Of a stretch of 64,000 bases of DNA, positions 1 to 8,401 are shown piece after piece. The DNA is from Lewinellaceae bacterium. GTDB lineage: Bacteria; Bacteroidota; Bacteroidia; Chitinophagales; Saprospiraceae. The notes below the pieces were generated by a model. The model was not told the origin of the DNA and made no database searches. It was given only the letters and a program-made list of their open reading frames with translations. The translations under genes were made by a program, and so were the position numbers. Position 1 is the first letter of the stretch. Each line of letters opens with the position of its first letter. Location of the stretch: the NCBI GenBank assembly GCA_020636075.1, contig JACJYO010000001.1, forward strand, positions 868,001 through 932,000. The letters run 5' to 3'.

Positions 1-693
1 ATTTGCGTTGGCTATTTTGGCATCGAAGACATGAAGCAAATCGTAGCGGATGGCGGTGGATTTGGGCTTGCCTTTAAAACGCTCCCTTACCTGTTCAACA
101 ACTGGGGTGAGGTGCTGGCAATTGTTGCCGGATTCAGTTGGTTTGGTTTGTTATTTTTTGCCGGCATCACCTCTTCGTTGGCCATGGGCACGCCGTTCAT
201 GGGCTTTCTTGAGGATGAATTCGGTTTTAACAAAGTAAAGGCAGCCCTGAGCTTCGGTTTATTTATTTTGCTGCTCGGCGCACCCGCCGTCATCTTCTTC
301 AACGAAGGCGTGTTTGATGAGTTTGATTACTGGGCAGGCACCGTTTCGCTTGTCGTATTTGCGGTTACGGAAGTTGTGCTGTTCTCCTGGGTATTTGGCA
401 TGGAGAAAGGCTGGAAAGAAATTACCGACGGCGCCGATATTACCGTGCCCAGCATTTTCAAATTCATCATCAAATGGGTTACCCCGCTCATCCTTATTGC
501 CGTATTTATCGGCTCATTTAATTCCATTTGGGATACGATCATGTTTAATAAGGATACGGGCTATTTATCGAAACCAGAAAACCATAATATTATCATTATG
601 GGTCGGATGATCCTGGTGGCCGTATATCTTGGGCTCAGTTTCCTTGTTTGGGTGGCCTACACCAGGCGGCGCAAAACAGGACGAATCACTTAA
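1..693 (+). CDS. Sodium-dependent symporter (NSS/SNF family), 3' part
   Basis: This is the C-terminal part of a sodium:neurotransmitter symporter family transporter, which moves amino acids or similar solutes with Na+ across the inner membrane. The frame is open from base 1, so the gene begins before the window. About 230 residues are visible with at least five hydrophobic segments, including one near GFSWFGLLFFAGITSS, and a short basic tail after the last segment (YTRRRKTGR). The 42-residue MetS-like gene that follows 59 bases later supports a two-part MetP/MetS-type transporter, as known from Corynebacterium glutamicum methionine/alanine uptake. Substrate here is not shown by the sequence. 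Family call is firm; function at substrate level is inference. Confidence 0.85.
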   Translation: MCVGYFGIEDMKQIVADGGGFGLAFKTLPYLFNNWGEVLAIVAGFSWFGLLFFAGITSSLAMGTPFMGFLEDEFGFNKVKAALSFGLFILLLGAPAVIFFNEGVFDEFDYWAGTVSLVVFAVTEVVLFSWVFGMEKGWKEITDGADITVPSIFKFIIKWVTPLILIAVFIGSFNSIWDTIMFNKDTGYLSKPENHNIIIMGRMILVAVYLGLSFLVWVAYTRRRKTGRIT

Positions 694-752
694 AATTTAC
701 CGTCGTACAGGCACAATTATCAACCCACCTGTTTGACCAAAAAAATATAAAT

Positions 753-881
753 ATGACTACGACAGCACTAATTATGTGGCTCACGTCGAGCATTGTTGTG
801 ACCGGGTTCACGATCTATTTTTTTATCAGAGTATTACGCACGCCGGACAAGGGGGAAGAAGATTTTCCACCTGGCCCATAG
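753..881 (+). CDS. MetS-like small subunit of NSS transporter
   Basis: A 42-residue protein with one membrane segment (IMWLTSSIVVTGFTIYFF) and a charged tail that ends in EEDFPPGP. Size, single helix and position right after a sodium symporter match the MetS-type small subunits of NSS transporters. The ATG at 753 was chosen over the longer open frame beginning at 648 because that longer form would overlap the symporter and start with residues unlike the family. Probably co-transcribed with the symporter; a terminator hairpin follows at 935. Confidence 0.8.
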   Translation: MTTTALIMWLTSSIVVTGFTIYFFIRVLRTPDKGEEDFPPGP

Positions 882-934
882 GTCTGCTGAAATCTGATTA
901 CACAAATACCGTGAATTTTAATCCGGCATCCAGT

Positions 935-976
935 CATGCCCGTTTTCGGATACTCCGAAACGGGCATGTTTTTTTA
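935..976 (+). terminator. Intrinsic terminator after the symporter operon
   Basis: A stem of about 15 pairs (CATGCCCGTTTTCGGA with TCCGAAACGGGCATG, one bulged base) is followed by a run of seven T. It lies 54 bases past the MetS-like stop and would end the symporter transcript. Confidence 0.85.
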
Positions 977-1163
977 GTAATTCTGTCGAAAACAGTATTC
1001 AAATTGCCGGATCAGATACAATTTGGCGCTTTTTTTGTCAGGTAAAAGACACCGCCTTAAGTAATCACATATTTTGAGTTGAGCCAATAGCAAACGGCCA
1101 ACCATATTTAATCCATGCCTGCTTCTAGTCCCTGTTTGCTAGCAACAAATTAACCGGTTGAAC

Positions 1164-3086
1164 ATGCATCGATTTTTACCACTCTTATTTATTCTTGGCA
1201 GCTGCCAACTTACCGCTCAAAGCATTACCTGGGTTACTGCCTGCACGAATCAAACGTATTGCCTGGATCCTGGCTCCTGCACCGAAGGCACTGTTTTTCT
1301 TACGGAGAAAGCAGTGACGGTTTGTTCGGGAGGGTTTCTGAACTACACGTATAAAATTGATTTATTCAACGATGGCTCCATCAACATCCAATCAAGTGAG
1401 GATACGGTCCATCAGGCATTCCCGGTCGGCACGCACAAAATTATCTGGCGGGCAAATGACAACTGTGGAAACGTAAGTACCGAGTGTACTTACCTGTTCA
1501 CGATTCAGGATTGCAACCCTCCAAACTTGCTTTGTATCAATGGATTGACGCAAAATCTGGAATTTCCGGAATGCGAAGCATCCTTTGATTTACATGATTT
1601 CATCCTGAACGTAACGGACAACTGTACGCCTGTGAATGAGTTGGAATTTGGATTGCGCTTAACCAGCGACACCACCAGCGGGTTCCCAAGCGATACCAGC
1701 CTCACTTTTGGCATTTGTGAACAGGGGTTGCATACGCTGGAAATATTTGTCCGGGATGAAAATGGTCTGGCCAACCAGTGCAACAGTTATGTTTTAGTGC
1801 AAAACAACAGCGGCCTCTGCCCCTGTAATATTGACGCAAACCTAAGCTTGTCAGGTTGTGCAGAATCAGCCGATGGGACTACACTGGATAATTACACCAT
1901 CCGCGCAAATCTCGATGGCATTCCCTTACAAGGGCAACCGTTTAGCAAAACGCTCCTGCAGAATAATACCGACTCCTGTTTCACTGTGACTTATGATGAT
2001 CTCCCACTTGATGGCGCCTATTCAGGTGTTGTAAGGGCACAGCGTTTGGGTGATCCGCTGGTAGGTGTTTCTACTTTCGATCTGGTCACCATCAATAAAC
2101 ACATACTTGGGCAACTGTTATTTCACAGTTTCTTTCAGGTTCTGGCCTCCGATGTTAACCAGAGTAAGACGATTACAACTTTTGACATCATTGAAATCCG
2201 GAAATTAATTCTCGGCATTTACGATACCTTCCCCGTAGCCCCCGCCTGGCGTTTTATTTTGCCAATGCCCGATACCAACCTGCTCGCTTTTGACGCCGTA
2301 CGCGACAGCTATGCCTTTCAAATTCCAGTGCTTGCCGCGGACACGACTCTAAATGGCTTCAACTTTATTGGTGTAAAAATGGGTGATGCGAATGCAAATG
2401 CCTCCTTCCAAGGGGTCGAAGACCGCGGAGCACCATTATTGGTCCGGGTAACCGACGCATGGCTTGAACCTGGCACTCGCCTACTCGTTCCGCTAAAACT
2501 ACAGGAGGCTGTCCAGTTAGATGGCTGGCAGTTGGCGTTACAAATAGATAAACACTTGCTGGAGATTGTCGATGTTAGTGGCATCCCGCCACAATCGGTG
2601 GCGCTGGGTGAAAATGGATCACTACGAATAGCCTGCGTGTACGATAATCCCATGGCACTTGCAAAAGATGAAGCGCTGGTGTATTTGCTGGTGGAAGCGA
2701 AGGAAGGTCTTTATTTATCCGATGCCTTGTCGTTGAACAATACGCAATTGGTCGCTGAAGTGTACACACCGGAAAACGTGCCGATTCGGCCCATGCAGGT
2801 ACAAATTGGGGCTTCTCCTCTTTCCGATGGCGTCCGGTTTGTCCCTCCCCGACCAAATCCATTTGCTGAAAAAACAATTTTTGAACTTTCGCTGGATGCT
2901 CCGCAAATAGTACGGCTGGAAATCGCAAGCCTGACCGGCCAATTGATTTACCAGACCGAATATTCCCTGGAGGCTGGCAGCCATGCCTTGCAAGTACCGG
3001 GCACTGAACTGCCCGGAAGCGGGGTTTGGGCATTCCGGCTCATTGCCGGCTCCCAGGTATCAACAGGGCGATTAGTGAAGTTTTGA
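1164..3086 (+). CDS. Secreted dockerin-like protein with T9SS sorting domain
   Basis: A 640-residue exported protein. The first 20 residues (MHRFLPLLFILGSCQLTAQ) form a signal peptide. The N-terminal third is cysteine-rich and Ig/HYR-like. Around residues 310-360 two segments (VTINKHILGQ, then SDVNQSKTITTFDIIEIRKL) resemble a dockerin type I pair with Asp/Asn-rich loops. The last 75 residues start with PRPNPF and end in GRLVKF, which fits a type A T9SS C-terminal domain, so the protein is likely cell-surface or released. The open frame can start at a TTG at 1158, but the ATG at 1164 gives a cleaner signal peptide. A bidirectional terminator follows. No enzyme motif was seen; the binding partner is unknown. 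Confidence 0.75.
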   Translation: MHRFLPLLFILGSCQLTAQSITWVTACTNQTYCLDPGSCTEGTVFLTEKAVTVCSGGFLNYTYKIDLFNDGSINIQSSEDTVHQAFPVGTHKIIWRANDNCGNVSTECTYLFTIQDCNPPNLLCINGLTQNLEFPECEASFDLHDFILNVTDNCTPVNELEFGLRLTSDTTSGFPSDTSLTFGICEQGLHTLEIFVRDENGLANQCNSYVLVQNNSGLCPCNIDANLSLSGCAESADGTTLDNYTIRANLDGIPLQGQPFSKTLLQNNTDSCFTVTYDDLPLDGAYSGVVRAQRLGDPLVGVSTFDLVTINKHILGQLLFHSFFQVLASDVNQSKTITTFDIIEIRKLILGIYDTFPVAPAWRFILPMPDTNLLAFDAVRDSYAFQIPVLAADTTLNGFNFIGVKMGDANANASFQGVEDRGAPLLVRVTDAWLEPGTRLLVPLKLQEAVQLDGWQLALQIDKHLLEIVDVSGIPPQSVALGENGSLRIACVYDNPMALAKDEALVYLLVEAKEGLYLSDALSLNNTQLVAEVYTPENVPIRPMQVQIGASPLSDGVRFVPPRPNPFAEKTIFELSLDAPQIVRLEIASLTGQLIYQTEYSLEAGSHALQVPGTELPGSGVWAFRLIAGSQVSTGRLVKF

Positions 3087-3103
3087 AAGCAGGGATCAGT
3101 CCA

Positions 3104-3142
3104 TAAAAAAAGCAGCCACACCTGAGTGTAGCTGCTTTTTTT
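3104..3142. terminator. Bidirectional terminator
   Basis: The hairpin AGCAGC-ACAC/GTGT-AGCTGCT is flanked by an A run on the left and a T run on the right, so it can end both the T9SS protein gene (+) and the ribosomal protein operon (-) that converge here. Confidence 0.85.
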
Positions 3143-3169
3143 GTTTTCAAATTTAACTTGAAACGTAGC

Positions 3170-3349
3170 TTATTTCACGTCAGCAAAAAAGTCTTTCACT
3201 TTGTCTTTGTGAACGATCATTTGCTTGTACGTGTATTTGCCGGTAACGGGATCCTTCACGGCTTTTACCACTTTCACGTGGTCTTTGCCGGAGCCGGCGT
3301 TGGCAGCACGTTGGGCTACCCGAGCGTTTTTAGAAACTTTCTTAGCCAT
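3170..3349 (-). CDS. DUF4295 family protein
   Basis: A 59-residue lysine-rich protein that begins MAKKVSKNARVAQ and ends KDKVKDFFADVK. Size, MAKK start, basic character and position as third gene after rpmB and rpmG match DUF4295, a small family restricted to Bacteroidota and nearly always found beside L28/L33; a ribosome-associated role is assumed for the family but not proven. The start ATG on the minus strand is at 3349. It is 65 bases from rpmG and probably in the same transcript, which ends at the hairpin at 3104-3142. Confidence 0.85.
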   Translation of the reverse strand: MAKKVSKNARVAQRAANAGSGKDHVKVVKAVKDPVTGKYTYKQMIVHKDKVKDFFADVK

Positions 3350-3414
3350 GTACGATAATCCGTTTTAGGTTACTAAATATTTTTTGATACCGCCTGTGCG
3401 GCGATAAGTTGCTC

Positions 3415-3603
3415 TTATTTAATCTCGCGGTGCACCGTGTACTTACGCATAATCGGGTTGTATTTTTTCAACTCGATACGCTCCGGGGTGTTTTTCCGGT
3501 TTTTCTGCGTCACATACCGCGAGGTTCCGGGCAATCCGCTTTGCTTGTGCTCGGTACACTCAAGGATGATCTGAAGCCGGTTGCCTTTACTTTTCTTTGC
3601 CAT
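3415..3603 (-). CDS. rpmG: 50S ribosomal protein L33
   Basis: A 62-residue protein (starts MAKKSKGNRLQIILECTEHK) with the L33 signature of a short beta-rich basic protein, including GTSRYVTQKNRKNTPER and KKYNPIMRKYTVHREIK. It is a component of the large ribosomal subunit. Only one cysteine is present (IILECTEHK); the zinc-binding CxxC pairs are missing, so this is the zinc-independent form. It sits 59 bases after rpmB and before the DUF4295 gene, the usual Bacteroidota order. Confidence 0.97.
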   Translation of the reverse strand: MAKKSKGNRLQIILECTEHKQSGLPGTSRYVTQKNRKNTPERIELKKYNPIMRKYTVHREIK

Positions 3604-3662
3604 TGTTATGGATATTCAAAAATTTAATAGTTGGGAATACACGTGGTAAAACCCGGGAAGTT

Positions 3663-3917
3663 TTATCGCGCGTCGGAGTAGAAGATGATCTCTCCCTTCT
3701 TTTCCAGTTTTTTGATGTAGGCATAGATGCCCAATTTGTTGATCGTACGCATAGCCGACGTGCTGACCTTGAGGGTCACCCATTCCTTGGTTTCAGGAAT
3801 GAAAAACTTTTTGGTTTGCAGGTTCGGATAAAACCAGCGTTTCGTTTTGCGGTTAGAGTGCGATACGTGATTACCCGTAATCGGCTTTTTTCCCGTCAAA
3901 TCACATACTTTCGACAT
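3663..3917 (-). CDS. rpmB: 50S ribosomal protein L28
   Basis: An 84-residue large-subunit ribosomal protein that begins MSKVCDLTGKKPITGNHVSH and contains the family segment SNRKTKRWFYPNLQTKKF, with the conserved SHSNRKTKR basic stretch. First gene of the rpmB-rpmG-DUF4295 cluster. The A/T-rich upstream stretch has no Shine-Dalgarno site, as is normal for Bacteroidota. The tRNA-Arg gene lies about 105 bases upstream on the same strand, so readthrough from its promoter is possible. Confidence 0.97.
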   Translation of the reverse strand: MSKVCDLTGKKPITGNHVSHSNRKTKRWFYPNLQTKKFFIPETKEWVTLKVSTSAMRTINKLGIYAYIKKLEKKGEIIFYSDAR

Positions 3918-4022
3918 GACTCTTTTTTGCTTAAATAAAAATTAAAACGAACCTGAATGTTGCTTTCTTTAATCTTCAAATCAAGTAAAAAACACACATT
4001 ACCAGGCAATTACAAAATTTTG

Positions 4023-4095
4023 TGACTCCGAGAGGACTCGAACCTCTAACCTTCTGATCCGTAGTCAGATGCTCTATCCATTAAGCTACGGAGCC
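4023..4095 (-). tRNA. tRNA-Arg (anticodon ACG)
   Basis: A 73-base cloverleaf on the minus strand: acceptor GGCTCCG pairs with CGGAGTC plus discriminator A, D arm with TTAATGGATAGAGC, anticodon stem TCTGA/TCAGA around loop CTACGGA, T arm AGAGG TTCGAGT CCTCT. The anticodon ACG reads CGN arginine codons after A-to-I editing by TadA. The CCA end is not encoded. Confidence 0.97.
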
Positions 4096-4116
4096 TACGC
4101 TTTTGTTTTCGGCCTG

Positions 4117-4149
4117 CAAAGATAAGCCGCCTCCTGTGGAATTTCCAAA
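4117..4149 (-). promoter_or_regulatory. Bacteroidota-type promoter for tRNA-Arg
   Basis: On the minus strand TTTG (4146-4149) is followed after 21 bases by TATCTTTG (4117-4124), a full match to the TTTG-N19-21-TAnnTTTG consensus of the Bacteroidota primary sigma factor. The tRNA begins 21 bases downstream. Confidence 0.7.
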
Positions 4150-4156
4150 CAGGATT

Positions 4157-5809
4157 TCAATATTTCACAAATTTCACCGAGCGCCAGGCTTCTTTTCTTC
4201 CAAAAGATACTGCGTACACACCGGCTGGCAGCGCATGTACATCATATTCCCAGATATTACTGGAAAATGGATTGGGGACTATGGTCTCTTCATACAATTG
4301 TTGGCCGAGCATATTGAATACCCGAATTTGATACGGGACATAACTGGGTGTCTGATACCGTACCCGGAGCAGGTCCTGGACCGGATTGGGGCGTACCCAA
4401 AGGATATCGAGCGGGCCGGCTCCCAAGCCACCACACAATTCCTGCACCGCACGCACCGAAGCAGCAACATCCAAGCGACCTTCTGTTTTTGTAATATTCT
4501 CCAATGTTTCGTTCGGAGAGACATTTTCAAGAATGATATCCCGGATACGCCGGGCGCAAAGTGCCGGTTGTGTCAGCGCATCGGCGGTAAGATCTCCGCA
4601 TTGCAGGCTATAAAGCAACCCAACTGCACCTGTAACATGGGGCGTAGCAGCTGAAGTGCCCGTAAAAGCGCCATATTGCGCGGTCATTCCCTGGCTGTAG
4701 GTAGTGTAGGACCCATCGCCAGGGGCACCTAAATCGACATGATTTTTGCCGTAGCCTGCGGTAGGTTTCCTTTTGTCAAATTTATCCACATTGGTAACCA
4801 TGATCAAATACTCGCTCGGGCAAGTGCTGGGCATATCACCTTGTTGGTCAACATCCACATTTTGGTTAGCCGTGGCGCCCATGCTCAGCACGCCGACTTT
4901 GCCAAGGGAATCATAAGCCGCACACCACAGCGGATGATCAACGGCAAATTCATAATCAATTCCAAAAGAAGCATTCGTGGCTACAACAAAAGCCCCCTTC
5001 GCGCCATTCGTCGAGTTGTAAAGTTTGCGCATGTCGGCCACATATTTATATGCTGCAATAATTTCACTTTCCAACTCTGTATTGGCCAAATTCATCAGTT
5101 TGATATTCCAGTTTACACCGGCGACACCAATGCTGTTATTCCCTTTGGCCCCAATAATACCGTTCACTGCCGTCCCATGGAAACCAATCGCGCCCGGATC
5201 GTCATTTTCAGTTCGTGGATTCCAGCCACGAAAATCATCGGTATAGCCGTTACCATCGTCGTCTAGTCCGTTTCCGGGTATTTCTCCCCAGTTGTGCCAA
5301 ACATTCGCCTCCAAATCGGGGTGATCGAGCAAGGCGCCTTTTTCCAGCACAGCAACGACAATCGTATCACCAGCTGGTGTGAGGCCACCGGTTGTCACAT
5401 CCCAGGCCTCCGGCAAGCCAATCATTGTCATATCATCCTGCATCATCCAGTCGGGGTCGTTTGGCTGAGTAGTGCGTTCAAAAACCCGGTGGTTCCATTG
5501 CACATTCCGGATATCAACCATGCGTTGAGCGACGCGCAGCAGCGCAGCAGCGTCGATGGTCGATTCATCAAAATGGAGAAGGTAAATCTGCCAGTCAGAG
5601 ACCAAAGGCTCCCATTCCATCGGCTTAGCCCCTGGAATGGTCTGATTAAGCTGAAAAAGCACCGAAGCCGGCGACGATTCGGCATTCAACTGCACCAGTA
5701 ACTCACCAGCCTGGCGCTCCAGAGATTGTCCGGCAGCCCAGGTTAAGGTCACAAAAAATGCAGCGAGGGTTAAGTAATACCTAATATTCATAATGTACAT
5801 GTAGTTCAA
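4157..5809 (-). CDS. S8 subtilisin-like peptidase with T9SS domain (Asp to Glu)
   Basis: A 550-residue exported subtilase-family protein. A signal peptide follows the second in-frame methionine (MNIRYYLTLAAFFVTL; start at 5791 is a good alternative). The S8 domain spans about residues 125-455: the first catalytic motif reads VAVLEKG (E156) where subtilases have I-D-T/S-G, the histidine motif reads FHGTAVNG (H211), the oxyanion Asn is N279, and the serine motif is GTSAATP (S386). The calcium-loop-like segment NGLDDDGNGYTDD is present. The C terminus (from RPNPVQD to VKFVKY) is a T9SS sorting domain, so it is expected on the surface or outside the cell. Whether Glu supports catalysis is not known from the sequence; it may be an inactive or altered peptidase. 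Confidence 0.85.
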   Translation of the reverse strand: MNYMYIMNIRYYLTLAAFFVTLTWAAGQSLERQAGELLVQLNAESSPASVLFQLNQTIPGAKPMEWEPLVSDWQIYLLHFDESTIDAAALLRVAQRMVDIRNVQWNHRVFERTTQPNDPDWMMQDDMTMIGLPEAWDVTTGGLTPAGDTIVVAVLEKGALLDHPDLEANVWHNWGEIPGNGLDDDGNGYTDDFRGWNPRTENDDPGAIGFHGTAVNGIIGAKGNNSIGVAGVNWNIKLMNLANTELESEIIAAYKYVADMRKLYNSTNGAKGAFVVATNASFGIDYEFAVDHPLWCAAYDSLGKVGVLSMGATANQNVDVDQQGDMPSTCPSEYLIMVTNVDKFDKRKPTAGYGKNHVDLGAPGDGSYTTYSQGMTAQYGAFTGTSAATPHVTGAVGLLYSLQCGDLTADALTQPALCARRIRDIILENVSPNETLENITKTEGRLDVAASVRAVQELCGGLGAGPLDILWVRPNPVQDLLRVRYQTPSYVPYQIRVFNMLGQQLYEETIVPNPFSSNIWEYDVHALPAGVYAVSFGRKEAWRSVKFVKY

Positions 5810-5960
5810 GGAAGGTTAAAATTGAGGACTGGTATTCAGATAAATTCGTCTAAATTGTTCGCAGTGCAAAATAACGGCGAATACCGCTACCGGTTTAATA
5901 TGCAGTGGTCAAACTTTTGTTAAGGAAGGGCCAAACAGTTTTTTTCAGCAGCCGAAACCA

Positions 5961-6752
5961 TCACATTTTTTCTTGAAGCATTTTAAAATACCCGGGCGCT
6001 TGCAGCAGGCGGCTCCCATACCAGGAAAACAAAGCACCGTCTACGATCTGGATCGTTGCTGTTGGGCAAACTTCCTTAAACGGATCCATATGTTTTTCTT
6101 TAAATGGAAATGGTTCGGAAGATAAAAAAATCAATTCAGGTCGGGCCACACGCAGTGCTTCCAGCGCAATTTCCGGGTACCGGCTTAGCCCCTGGAATAC
6201 ATTTTCAAAACCTGCCCGTTCAAGCATGGAATGTATAAACGTATCCCGCCCAACTACCATGTATGGTTTTCGCCAGATAAAGTAAGCTACCCGGGGCCGG
6301 ACATCGGAAATGGTCGGGATGTTTTGATCAAATTCAAGTTGAATTTGCTGCGCCAAAGCAATTGCCCGGGTTGTGGCGCCAGTCAATACCCCAACTGCCT
6401 GAATCATCTCTAAAGCATCGGCCAACGTATACACCGCACTCATCCAAACCGGGAATTGTTCCGCCAGGGCTTCAATTTGCTCCCGATCGTTTTCTTCTTT
6501 GTTACCCAGGATTAAATCGGGCGCCAGCGCGGCTACTTTTTCCAGCGACACCGTTTTGGTGCCCCCAACGCGCTTTTTCGTTCTGAACCATTGCTCCGGG
6601 TGGGTACAGAATTTGGTAATCCCTACCACTTCCTCCGCTAAACCCAAATCGGCCAGCAATTCCGTCTGCGAAGGCACCAGCGAGATGATCCGCCGGGGCG
6701 GATGAACTGGAAGGGCGACAGCGCGCCCCATCTGATCGGTGAAATGTTGCAT
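5961..6752 (-). CDS. BtuF-like helical-backbone substrate-binding protein, no signal peptide
   Basis: A 263-residue protein of the PF01497 periplasmic-binding family (cobalamin, heme or siderophore type). Visible marks are RRIISLVPSQTELLADLGL near the N terminus, VAALAPDLILGNKEEN around residue 80, and ARPELIFLSSEPFPFK near residue 210. It starts directly with MQHFTDQMGRAV and has neither signal peptide nor lipobox, and no membrane or ATPase partner is nearby, so a cytoplasmic ligand-binding role or an annotation split from a transporter are both possible. The gene follows rlmB on the same strand after a 74-base gap filled by a large palindrome (6770-6829), which would lie in its leader. Confidence 0.75.
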   Translation of the reverse strand: MQHFTDQMGRAVALPVHPPRRIISLVPSQTELLADLGLAEEVVGITKFCTHPEQWFRTKKRVGGTKTVSLEKVAALAPDLILGNKEENDREQIEALAEQFPVWMSAVYTLADALEMIQAVGVLTGATTRAIALAQQIQLEFDQNIPTISDVRPRVAYFIWRKPYMVVGRDTFIHSMLERAGFENVFQGLSRYPEIALEALRVARPELIFLSSEPFPFKEKHMDPFKEVCPTATIQIVDGALFSWYGSRLLQAPGYFKMLQEKM

Positions 6753-6769
6753 TGTTTTCGGATTTCATA

Positions 6770-6829
6770 TAGGGGCGACCCTCGCGGTCGCCCGGGTAAT
6801 GGGGCTGGCGACCGCGAGGGTCGCCCCTA
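6770..6829. repeat. Palindromic element overlapping the rlmB stop
   Basis: Two perfect 23-base arms (6770-6792 and 6807-6829, core GGGGCGACCCTCGCGGTCGC) are separated by 14 bases. The right arm contains the TAG stop of rlmB (6827-6829). The hairpin is GC-rich and has no T tract, so it is more like a REP-type or mRNA-end element than a classical terminator. Confidence 0.85.
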
Positions 6830-7570
6830 CTCAGCGCGTTGCCGTAATGTTTCATACAAAACAATTCCGGCTGCGACGCTGACATTGTAGGAATCAAAAT
6901 CGGTCGCCTGCGGAATTTTAACCACCTGATCGGCCATTTTAAGGAACTTAGGATGTATCCCCTCGCCTTCAGAACCTAAAAGAAAGGCCGTTGGCAGGTT
7001 CAGGTCGGCGGCATAAAGCGGAACCGCACGCTCCGACAACGCTGTGGCAATAACCTGCACACCCGATTGTTGCAACCATTCCACCGCAGTGAACATACTG
7101 CGCACCCGGCAGACCGGAATACGCGCCAGGGCGCCTGCAGAAGCTTTCATGGCTTCTTCATTGGCTGGCGCCGCGCCCGATTGGGCAACCACCACAGCAT
7201 GTGCACCTGCGCATTCCGCTGAACGACAAATTGCACCAAAATTGCGCACATCGGTGATGCCATCCAGTAAGAGAAGCAGCGGCAGTTCACCCCGTTCAAA
7301 AACATGTGGTACGATATCCTCCATATTCTGGAAGGCTACCAGCGCAAGCCAGGCTACCACACCCTGATGGTTGCCGCGCACCAGTTTATTGAGTTTTTCC
7401 TTCGGCACCACCTGCATGGGAATCCCGTGCGCTTTGGTCAATTGCCGGATTTCCTTTTCCAGTTCACCGCGAATTCCTTGCTGAAAAAACACTTTTTCCA
7501 CAGCCTTACCAGCCTGAATGGCTTCGACAACCGGGTGATGGCCGTATATCAGATTTGTTGTTTTAGACAT
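6827..7570 (-). CDS. rlmB: 23S rRNA 2'-O-methyltransferase RlmB (TrmH/SpoU family)
   Basis: A 247-residue SpoU-family RNA methyltransferase. The N-terminal substrate-binding domain starts NLIYGHHPVVEAIQAGK. The three knot motifs are present: DVRNFGAICRSAECAG (about 105-120), LLGSEGEGI (about 200) and IPQATDFDSYNVSVAAG (about 220-236). Motif 3 has DSYNVS rather than the usual xSLNVS. Family members methylate G2251 of 23S rRNA; the exact target is assigned by similarity to RlmB because of the N-terminal domain. It lies 27 bases after pcm and probably shares its transcript. Confidence 0.88.
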   Translation of the reverse strand: MSKTTNLIYGHHPVVEAIQAGKAVEKVFFQQGIRGELEKEIRQLTKAHGIPMQVVPKEKLNKLVRGNHQGVVAWLALVAFQNMEDIVPHVFERGELPLLLLLDGITDVRNFGAICRSAECAGAHAVVVAQSGAAPANEEAMKASAGALARIPVCRVRSMFTAVEWLQQSGVQVIATALSERAVPLYAADLNLPTAFLLGSEGEGIHPKFLKMADQVVKIPQATDFDSYNVSVAAGIVLYETLRQRAE

Positions 7571-7597
7571 TCTGTCAATTCAGGTTTTAGAAGCCCG

Positions 7598-8269
7598 CTA
7601 CTTTTTGGGGGCAACACCTTCTAAAAAAGGCACGAAACGAAACGCATCAAATATTTCTTCCTTGAACTCTGTTTCCGTCAGGCGCGTAATCCGGTACATG
7701 TATTGCACATCCTCGCCCACCGGAATGATCAGCATACCTCCCGTGCGCAATTGCTGAAGTAAGGGCTCCGGCACAACCGGCGCACCGGCCGTCACCACAA
7801 TTTTATCGTAAGGGGCATATTCCGGCATGCCTTTGGAACCATCGCGAAAAAAGCACCGCACACTCGAAAAGCCAATTGCTGCCAGTAGTTTTTTGGCACT
7901 GAGGTACAACGCTTCCTGCCGTTCAACCGTGAACACCCGGGCGCCCATGGCAGCCAGGACTGCGGCCTGATACCCAGAACCGGTACCGATTTCCAAAATT
8001 CTGTCGCCGCGTTTCACCTCCAACAGTTCCGTCATGTAAGCTACGGTGTACGGCTGGGATATCGTTTGTTCATTTCCAATTGGAAACGGCTTGTCTTCGT
8101 ATGCATGTTCCTCAAATGCTTTGTCGAGAAAAAAATGCCTGGGAACAGCGCCAATTGCAGCCAGCACAGCCTGATCTTTTATGCCCCGCTGGGCAAGCGC
8201 ATCAACGAGGCGCTTGCGCAAACCCTTATGGCGGTAGGTATCGGTCAAAATCGAATGACTTGAAGCCAA
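7598..8269 (-). CDS. pcm: Protein-L-isoaspartate O-methyltransferase
   Basis: A 223-residue SAM-dependent methyltransferase that repairs isoaspartyl residues in damaged proteins. It has the family start RHKGLRKRLVDALAQRGI, the substrate loop EQTISQPYTVAYM, motif I ILEIGTGSGYQAAVLA (about 89-104), and the late segment DKIVVTAGAPVVPEPLLQQL. Length and motif order match Pcm. First gene of a pcm-rlmB-(BtuF-like) string on the minus strand. A TACTTTTG box at 8319-8326 (minus) could be part of its promoter, but no clear -33 element was found. Confidence 0.93.
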   Translation of the reverse strand: MASSHSILTDTYRHKGLRKRLVDALAQRGIKDQAVLAAIGAVPRHFFLDKAFEEHAYEDKPFPIGNEQTISQPYTVAYMTELLEVKRGDRILEIGTGSGYQAAVLAAMGARVFTVERQEALYLSAKKLLAAIGFSSVRCFFRDGSKGMPEYAPYDKIVVTAGAPVVPEPLLQQLRTGGMLIIPVGEDVQYMYRITRLTETEFKEEIFDAFRFVPFLEGVAPKK

Positions 8270-8401
8270 ACGGCTGAATTTGAATGCAGCCGAATGACAG
8301 ATTTTTTTCTAAAGTACGCAAAAGTACGCTGCTGTTCAGATATTTTTGCCGGCAAGGCATCCGCCACATTTTTACAGAATTTAAAACGCAAGACTCAAAC
8401 C

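Noticed and set aside
2575..3033. Minus-strand open frame (152 codons) opposite the T9SS protein
   Set aside because: It covers the T9SS domain on the other strand and has no family features or start context.
8341..8348. TATTTTTG as promoter box for the phosphohexomutase gene
   Set aside because: It fits TAnnTTTG but has no TTTG element at 19-21 bases and is of low complexity.
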